This document shows, piece after piece, positions 31,501 through 36,793 of a stretch of DNA of 36,793 bases. This DNA is from Acanthamoeba lenticulata. Its lineage: Eukaryota > Discosea > Longamoebia > Acanthamoebidae. Under the pieces are notes generated by a model. That model worked only from the letters and a program-made list of their open reading frames with translations. It was not told the DNA's origin and did no database searches. How positions within the stretch are numbered: the stretch's first letter is position 1; the number at the start of each line of letters is the position of its first letter. The DNA lies in assembly GCA_002179805.1 (NCBI GenBank), contig NAVB01001282.1:1-36793 (forward strand), read 5' to 3'. The translations under genes were made by a program, and so were the position numbers.

Positions 31501-32204
31501 CAATATCTCCTTCGACACCTCATCCACGGGCACCTGTTGTCGTTGTCGTTGTTGTTGTTGTTTATCCCATCGTCAGCCACCATTTGAGGGCGCTGGAGCG
31601 AAAACACAACCACACAACCAGCCACGAAAAGGCAACCAAGTGCGTACCTCAATGTCGCGGCAGAACTCGGGCGCCTTGGACCAGAGGAACTCGTCGCGCT
31701 TGAGTGTCACCTTGGGATCCACGCAGGCCGGATTATTGATCAAGTTCACGTGTATTGGGCGCTTCGTTGGCTTCCGTGGCACGCAGTCAAGGAATCATTA
31801 TTTGATTGAGGAAGGAGATTTGGGGAGGGGGAAGAGGAGAAGAGAGAGGGGGGGGGAAGAGGAAAAGAGGATATCTTTGGTCAACGAGTGCCCCAGAAAG
31901 GCTTCCATTAACATGCTCTTGCCGTGGTTTGCTTGGCCGATGAACACAAACTCAGGAGGATCAAGGCTCGTGTTGAGCCTAGAACCGATTTAAGAGAGGA
32001 GTTTGATTCTTAGTCTCCTTTCCCTTTGAGTGCTGTTTGGGTAGCCAAGGGAGACGTACTCTCGAGCCAGGTTCATGATTTTGCTGAAAGTGTCATAGAA
32101 CTCTGGCTGGTATTCGGCATAGGGTCTTAACGAGAAGTAGAACGGTTAGTTGAGTTACGATACGAGGGGACAAACGGGACAGCGTACTTTCGGTTGAAAT
32201 CCAT
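28519..32204 (-). CDS. Dynamin-related GTPase
   Basis: Fourteen minus-strand exons: 32188-32204, 32060-32125, 31875-31978, 31648-31775, 31311-31533, 30811-31214, 30582-30708, 30312-30511, 30041-30215, 29741-29887, 29388-29648, 29086-29305, 28817-28975, 28519-28717; 809 residues. A large self-assembling GTPase that remodels membranes. Seen: P-loop GQANHGKS (Lys48, Ser49), then GKPTKRPIHVNLINNP (switch I region, cf. TKRP in ARC5/DRP5-like dynamins), G3 LIDTPAL (142-146), and G4-like VFVYTKFQ (311-314). The C-terminal helical stalk and GTPase effector region end with LWGAVQGKV...LSDVQLAELF. There is no PH or proline-rich domain, so it is of the organelle/chloroplast-division type of plan rather than classical dynamin. 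Unusual: roughly 100 low-complexity acidic residues (about 153-258) inserted between G3 and G4, and Gln in place of Asp in TKxD. The third intron is AT-AC (U12-type). The N-terminal exon is only 17 bases. Confidence 0.88.
28720..28737. repeat. (GT)9 microsatellite at an intron end
   Basis: On the minus strand this is an AC run directly before the last acceptor (CACACAG|G) of the dynamin-related gene. Length changes could alter the strength of that splice site. Confidence 0.75.
31776..31874 (-). other. U12-type AT-AC intron in the dynamin-related gene
   Basis: 99-base intron on the minus strand. Donor ATATCCTCTT begins at 31874 (U12 consensus ATATCCTTT). The branch site TTCCTTGAC is at 31794-31786, a full match to the TTCCTTRAY consensus, with its branch A at 31787. 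The intron ends in CCAC, 11 bases after that A, in the narrow range typical of minor-class introns. It splits Gly codon G|GG in phase 1 and yields SLTKGKPTKRPI. No GT-AG pair in this stretch gives a consistent frame. Confidence 0.85.
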
Positions 32205-32689
32205 GATGGTTGATGGGTGAGGCCTTCAAGTGTTATCTCTTCGAAAAATATTCTTCCTTCCAGCTGAATGAAGAACCGTTCTTCACTTTGGATGACACAA
32301 GCCGTTTGCTCACGCTCCCCCTCTGGCCTTCTTTTTTTCCTCCCTGACTGTCCAGCGGTCGCGGTGCCCTTTCCGTTGCCCGCCTTTTTCCTTTCCCAAC
32401 CCAACGCTCTTTTTTAGTCGACCTACTCTAACCCAATCAAAAAATCAAGGCACAGGGGAAAAAAAAATCGAAGCGAGCAAAGAGAAAGAGAGGCACCACG
32501 TTGTTCACGCCGGCGTATTTACAAAAGCGATGGTTTGGTTCCCCTTTGGGGTGGTGGCCTCAGCTACAACTTCGAAGCGTCAGCAATAGCTTGACGGAGT
32601 GGAGTGAGCTCAGGATGTTCTGGCTGGCATTTCCTCCCTTGATCAATGTACAGGTTGCGGTGGCTAGACTGAGGTTACACGTTCCTCCT
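32205..32689. other. Gap between the dynamin-related gene and the small membrane-protein gene
   Basis: 485 bases. On the minus strand it carries the 3' UTR of the membrane-protein gene and the promoter of the dynamin-related gene. A plus-strand open frame (32501-32848) crosses into the neighbouring gene and has no supporting features. A/T-rich runs near 32410-32480 are the only notable composition change. Confidence 0.45.
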
Positions 32690-33377
32690 CTACGTCGATG
32701 CTTCGCAGTTATGGCACAGCAGGTACATCTGCAAGGCGCGTCTGGGTTAGCCGCAGGAAGAAAGACAGAAGCACAAGGAAAGTGTGTGCGGGCGTGGCAT
32801 GTGGCCTACTCTTTGCTACGCTCACACACATTTCGCAAAGTCGGGTAGAGCTACCTGTGTGCCTATCTCGTGGAAGGCCTCCCGAAGGACTTGGCGATAG
32901 GCCATGCAGAGGTCGGTCCACGATGTCAAGTCAAAAGGGTCAGCTAACCACGACCGGTTGACGTAGGGAATGGCCAGCAGCGGTTTGTTGAGGTGGCGCA
33001 AGTAGATGTTGTAGCCTATATAACGCAGCGCGAGGCTGTAGCGCTCGTCTGATGGCGGCACCTGTGCGAAGAACTGTTCAGCAAGCCGGTAGTCCCTCTT
33101 GCTGTAGTAGTAGATGGCCTGGTGGAACAGGGCTCAGGCGTAAGCGATAGAAAGAAGAGGAGGGAAGAGCCACAGAGGGAAGGAGCAGAAGAAGTTCTAC
33201 CTGGTCCCACGGCGTGGGGTGGACAGGGGGCATGCGTGGGCTGAGGCCGACTTGGGCGTACGCGTACAAGTTGATCGTGAGAAACACGAAGCCCGCCGAG
33301 TAGAGAACCAGAAATACAAAGCTGTACAAAGCAAAAGTGGCGAGCGAGTTCCACCAGCGCCAGTTTACAATGATCAT
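32690..33377 (-). CDS. Small membrane protein of unknown family
   Basis: Three minus-strand exons: 33201-33377, 32855-33118, 32690-32728; 159 residues, all joins phase 0 and GT-AG. I do not recognise the family. The N-terminus has one long or two short hydrophobic segments (about 9-45, including LATFALYSFVFLVLYSAGFV). A cytosolic or lumenal helical part follows, with repeated aromatic and basic residues: IYYYSKRDYRLAEQFF, LRYIGYNIYLRHLNKP, WTDLCMAYRQVLREAFHEIG. The phrase DYRLAEQFFAQV recalls a tetratricopeptide helix pair, so a protein-binding role at a membrane is possible. The short last exon adds 12 residues with two cysteines (LLCHNCEAST). The start is the first ATG in the hydrophobic frame; an upstream exon cannot be excluded. 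Confidence 0.6.
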
Positions 33378-33438
33378 CGCTGCAGGGGATGCTGCTTGTG
33401 CCTGTGACGATTTGGCCAAACTCGCATCTCACCGCCCT

Positions 33439-33723
33439 TTAACCGCGTAATCTTCCCCTTGCGCGACGAAGCCGAGCGCAGAAATTAAGACGAACAAAGA
33501 GAGAGATGTGCAGAGCCCCAAACAGCTGTTTAGAGGGCTGCGAGAGGCGTGAGTAAGTCGGTGAAGGAAACACGAAGCAGTCACGGAAGCTGCCCCTCGC
33601 CCAGCGCGAAAACATTCCTGTCCTTTCCGCCTGTTGTCGCCGCGAATACCACAAAAATTCGGAGGGCGAAATTCGCTTGATCAGCGCACGAACATGCTTC
33701 CTTGTTTGCGCCAAGTACGCCAT
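33439..33723 (-). CDS. Possible small ORF or 5' exon in the gap upstream of the membrane-protein gene
   Basis: The gap 33378-33816 contains one ATG-started minus-strand frame of 94 codons, rich in Arg, Ser and Phe, beginning MAYLAQTRKHVRALIKRISP. It lies on the same strand as, and just upstream of, the small membrane-protein gene, so it could be a first exon of that gene, a separate short protein with a basic mitochondrial-like N-terminus, or chance. No family is recognised and no splice pair is compelling. The rest of the gap (33724-33816) is A/T-rich and holds the 3' UTR of the importin gene. Confidence 0.25.
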   Translation of the reverse strand: MAYLAQTRKHVRALIKRISPSEFLWYSRRQQAERTGMFSRWARGSFRDCFVFPSPTYSRLSQPSKQLFGALHISLFVRLNFCARLRRARGRLRG

Positions 33724-33816
33724 TTAATAATAATAATTATTTTTATTTACGTTTTTTCGCCTAGCGTGATTAAATAAAAGGGGAAGAAAGGACACAACAA
33801 CAACTCATACACCATC

Positions 33817-36793
33817 CTACTGGGCCCGGATGATGGCAGACAGCTTGGTGGCCTCCTCCTGGGGCAACGACGACAGGACCTGCTGCACGGCTTCAGCAGG
33901 CACCGCCTGCGCCAGCTTCTTCACGATCTCGATCATCTTGGCGTTGGTCTGGAGATCACAAACACACACCAAACGACGACGAAATGAGCGCCAGAAGGAG
34001 CAAGATCTTGCCGCGGCAGAGGCGATGGCAACGCACGTTTTCGGTAACCAGAGCGGTGCCAACAGCTGTGCCGAGGATCTTGAACAGCTGGGGCAGGTTC
34101 TGATAGTTGGTGCCCAGCACGGTGGACGTGTGCTGCTCGATGAAGATGGTGAGGTTCTCGTAGGTGATCGAGGCCTCGACTTCGTCCTCAGTCACGGGCA
34201 GGTAGGACAAGAAAACCGGCATCATCTGGTTGATCTGATTTGGACGCGCGAGATCGGCCAGTGTGAGATTCCTTGCACAGTGCCGAGGAAACGAAATAAT
34301 GGCGCTGGTGCAAGACAGCTACGTACATCGATGCCAGAAGCCTGGTACCGGATGACCTTGGCCACGGCAGAGATGGCGTTCTCAGTGGCATGCACATTTT
34401 CGGGATTCCGCGACTCGGCGTGCTTGATTACGCTATCTAGGCGGCGGGCGATATCTACCCAAGTGAAATGACAACAAGCCTCGTGTCAGGTCTCTTGAAG
34501 AAACCAGAAGGATGAGGTCTTGAGGAGAGCGAACCGCCAATGATGGGCGCCATGCTGGGACCACCAAACTGAGCGCACAGGCCAATGCCAAAGACGGCAG
34601 CCTGGCGCACAGAGGCGTTGGCGTCGGTGATGTAGTTGACCATGGCCGGCAGGAAGTCCCGGTAGAGGGGCAGAGCAGCACCCTCGCAATGCTCCAGCAT
34701 GTCATCGAGCATGCACAGGCCGATCTGCCGGTCGTGCGGCGCCTTCTGCGGGTGCTGTGATGGGATGGTGGGTGGCAAAGGGAAATGTTAGCATGGACAC
34801 AACTATTTAATGTGTGCATACTGTGTGGTGAGCGGGAAGCAAGGCAGTGGGCCGAACCAGGAGCTGGAGAGCGACGGGGAAAAGCGTCTCCGAGAAAGAG
34901 CGGATGATGCCGGCCTTGTGCACCTTGGCGACCTTGCCAATCACCTCACCCATCTCGGCAATCAGTTCCTCCTCCTTCTCGTTCTCCACCTCGAGCTTCT
35001 CGGCCTCCTCCTCGTCAAAGTCCTCGCACTGCTTCTCCTCTGCGGATTGGGAGAAGGGGGGGGGGGAATAAAATGAGTAAACCGCCCTCAATGCAAAGGA
35101 GGGAAATGCAAGGTGGGTACGCACCAAGACGGGTCTTCATGCGGTTGTCCCTCTCCGCGATTTCAGCCTTGATCACTTCAAAGACCGAGCGAATCTGGGC
35201 CTCGGTCATCAGAGTGCCACAGAGCTCAATGCACTGCGCAACAAGCGGCCCCGACCGGTGAGATGTTTCACTACAGACACGGACAGGGCCCATTCATGGG
35301 GTCAACAGAAAAGAAGCACAAAGGGAAACGCACCTCGCCAAGAACCTCAAACATGAGGGCGGTGATCTCAACGTCGATCTCCTGCTGAATGGCCTCATGG
35401 AGATTGGTGAGGATGATGCCGAAGAGGGCCACGACGGGCTGATTGGTCTGCCCAGTGGCCTCTTGGTGGCGCTTGACTGACTCCAAAAGAGCCGACATGG
35501 CCGACACGGCCGCACGGCGAACGCCATCGTGGAAGTAGAACTTGACGAGCGGGATGAGCACGGTGGCCACCTTCTCGACGTAGGGGAAGAAGCCCTCCTT
35601 GAGTTCGGCAGCGTACTGGTAGATCATGTTGCACGCCGTCGCCTTCTCCTCCATCAGCGTTGTGTTGATGCCGATTCGCTTATCGCCGATAGGAATGTAC
35701 TGCCAGCCGTCCTGCTCGGTGTTGCCTTCATCTGGATATAAGGGGAAAAACGGAGTAAGCATGCTTGGCAGCAGGAAAGCATGCATGATCAAGAGGGAAG
35801 GTTGTCACCATCTCCTTGCACGGTGAGGTCGGGATCAAGGCCGGCCGAGTGGAGAAGTGGCGGCATGACGACCTCCAGGTAGGGCACAAACTCCTGCCCG
35901 AGGGCCTTGCACACGCGAGCCCAGGCCTGGAGGAGGAACGAGACCTGCGGATCGTCCGACTCGAGGTTGGACTGCTGCGTGGCATAGAGCACCTGCACGA
36001 CCTCCTTGGCGTCGGCATAGAACTTCTCCTTGCCCACGGCGACGCCGATGAGGGTGATGCACTCCATGGCCTTGCCGCGCAGCATCCGCAGATCCTTGCG
36101 ATTGGCGTTCTTCAGAACCTCCTTGAGGAAGGGCATGAAGACTTCGTAGTACTTGGTGAAGCGGCCCTCGATGACATCGGCGAGAGCAGCAACAGCGGTG
36201 ATGGCCTGCTCGAGGACCATCTTGTTGCCGCCCTGCAGCAGAGTCGCAAGCTTGCTCATCAGGGGATCCAAGTACGGCTCGAGAGTCTCGAGCGTGACGC
36301 CCTCGCAGAAGTTGATGACGGCCGACGCGGCGTGCGACTGCACTCTGTGGGTCACGATCATGCGTTAGTCACGCGCTCTTCTTCCATCAAGGAGCGCTCG
36401 CGTGGCAGAGCGCAAAAGAAAAGGGATCAAAAGGAAAAGAATTTCTCTCTGCCGAGCAAGCCACAAACGGCGAAACGGCCCAAGCGGGCCAGCGCTTGGG
36501 GCTGAATGAATGCAGGGGCGGAGGGATGCCTAGAGGCCATTCTTACACAGCAATGACTCAGAAAGACTACATGACCACCGAAAGGTGGGTGTGCGCCTCG
36601 ACTGACTTGGCTGTCGAGCGGCTACACCTCCACAAGGAAGACTTCACCACTCGACAGCCAAAGCGAAGCGCAGTAGTCCCGCTCTAAGGGCCGTGTGATT
36701 ACGACAACAAACACAGATCACCACAACACTAATAATAAAAATAAAAATAATAAAAAGGCGTGTACAATACCGTGGGTTGTCCTTGTCGTCCAT
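33817..36793 (-). CDS. IPO5: Importin-beta family karyopherin, IPO5-like (C-terminal part)
   Basis: Minus strand; the 5' part lies beyond the window. Exons: 36771-36793 (partial), 35809-36344, 35334-35731, 35125-35233, 34858-35039, 34535-34754, 34327-34454, 34037-34234, 33817-33948; about 641 residues, roughly the last 60% of a 1,100-residue protein. It is built of HEAT repeats and carries cargo, such as ribosomal proteins and histones, through nuclear pores with Ran. Alignment to IPO5/Kap121 is strong throughout: VQSHAASAVINF, LRGKAMECITLIGVAVGKEKF, DDPQVSFLLQAWARVCKALG, KFYFHDGVRRAA, an acidic EDFDEEEAEKLEVE loop (IPO5 has a similar acidic loop), DRQIGLCMLDD, ENVHATENAISAVAKVI and the LPQLFKILG region. 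The stop is TAG at 33817-33819. Most introns are short, but the one at 36345-36770 is 426 bases. Confidence 0.93.
36345..36770 (-). ncRNA. Long importin intron with a candidate structured RNA
   Basis: 426 bases, against 58-125 for most introns here. Borders are GT-AG (CCACG|GTATTG ... CCACAG|A). Inside, TTGGCTGTCGAG (36607-36618) and CTCGACAGCCAA (36650-36661) form a perfect 12-bp stem around a 31-base loop. Within the loop, a 5-bp helix forms better on the minus (sense) strand, where it includes a G-U pair, than on the plus strand, where it has a C-A mismatch. A second short hairpin (CCACC-GAAA-GGTGG, 36575-36588) lies beside it. A lower stem, internal loop and upper stem is the plan of H/ACA guide hairpins, but I do not see clear H and ACA boxes. 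Whether it is expressed is unknown. Confidence 0.3.

Noticed and set aside
32501..32848. Plus-strand ORF of 115 codons
   Set aside because: Overlaps the last exons of the minus-strand membrane-protein gene, and no family or splice signals support it.
36496..36687. Short plus-strand ORF inside the importin intron
   Set aside because: 63 codons without a recognisable product. The inverted repeat in it is better explained as RNA structure.

Overview
The window looks like a nuclear contig from a free-living amoeba of the Acanthamoeba type (Amoebozoa). The reasons are very GC-rich coding sequence, many short introns (about 60-120 bases), dense packing of genes on both strands, and amoebozoan families such as an SH2-domain tyrosine-kinase-like kinase. 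I worked out gene models by hand: exon joins were accepted where splice sites, reading phase and protein-family alignment agreed. Every multi-exon model below closes in frame, but no transcript evidence was available.

Layout. 75-590 (+): 3' end of an oligopeptidase B gene. 884-1258 (+): single C2-domain protein. 1454-2288 (-): ARF-family GTPase. 2473-4393 (+): 10-exon drug/metabolite-type transporter (SLC35F-like). 4671-5853 (-): Mediator subunit MED6. 5928-6000 (-): tRNA-Asp(GTC). 6083-13116 (-): 25-exon BK/Slo-type potassium channel, the largest gene. 13370-15136 (-): mitotic-type cyclin. 15330-16296 (+): small secreted cysteine-rich (PSI-like) protein. 16542-20298 (+): RhoGAP protein. 21236-26026 (+): TKL kinase with SH2 domain and a huge disordered tail. 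26351-28447 (+): SH3-SH3-polyproline-WH2 protein. 28519-32204 (-): dynamin-related GTPase. 32690-33377 (-): small membrane protein of unknown family. 33817-36793 (-): importin-beta family member (IPO5-like), cut by the window end.

How they may work together. These are ordinary eukaryotic genes with their own promoters, so adjacency says little. Even so, the block from 16.5 to 32.2 kb places a Rho GTPase regulator, a phosphotyrosine-reading kinase, an actin-binding SH3/WH2 adaptor and a dynamin-like GTPase side by side. These are functions used in signalling to actin and membranes.

The most notable signals concern splicing and protein architecture. There is an AT-AC intron with textbook minor-spliceosome (U12-type) donor and branch-site sequences in the dynamin-like gene. 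Three introns appear to use GC-AG borders (one in MED6, two flanking one exon of the channel gene). The Slo-type channel has a roughly 300-residue acidic linker between its two RCK domains and no recognisable calcium bowl. An unusually long importin intron contains a 12-bp perfect stem that may be a structured RNA. I saw no mobile elements, CRISPR arrays or viral sequence.
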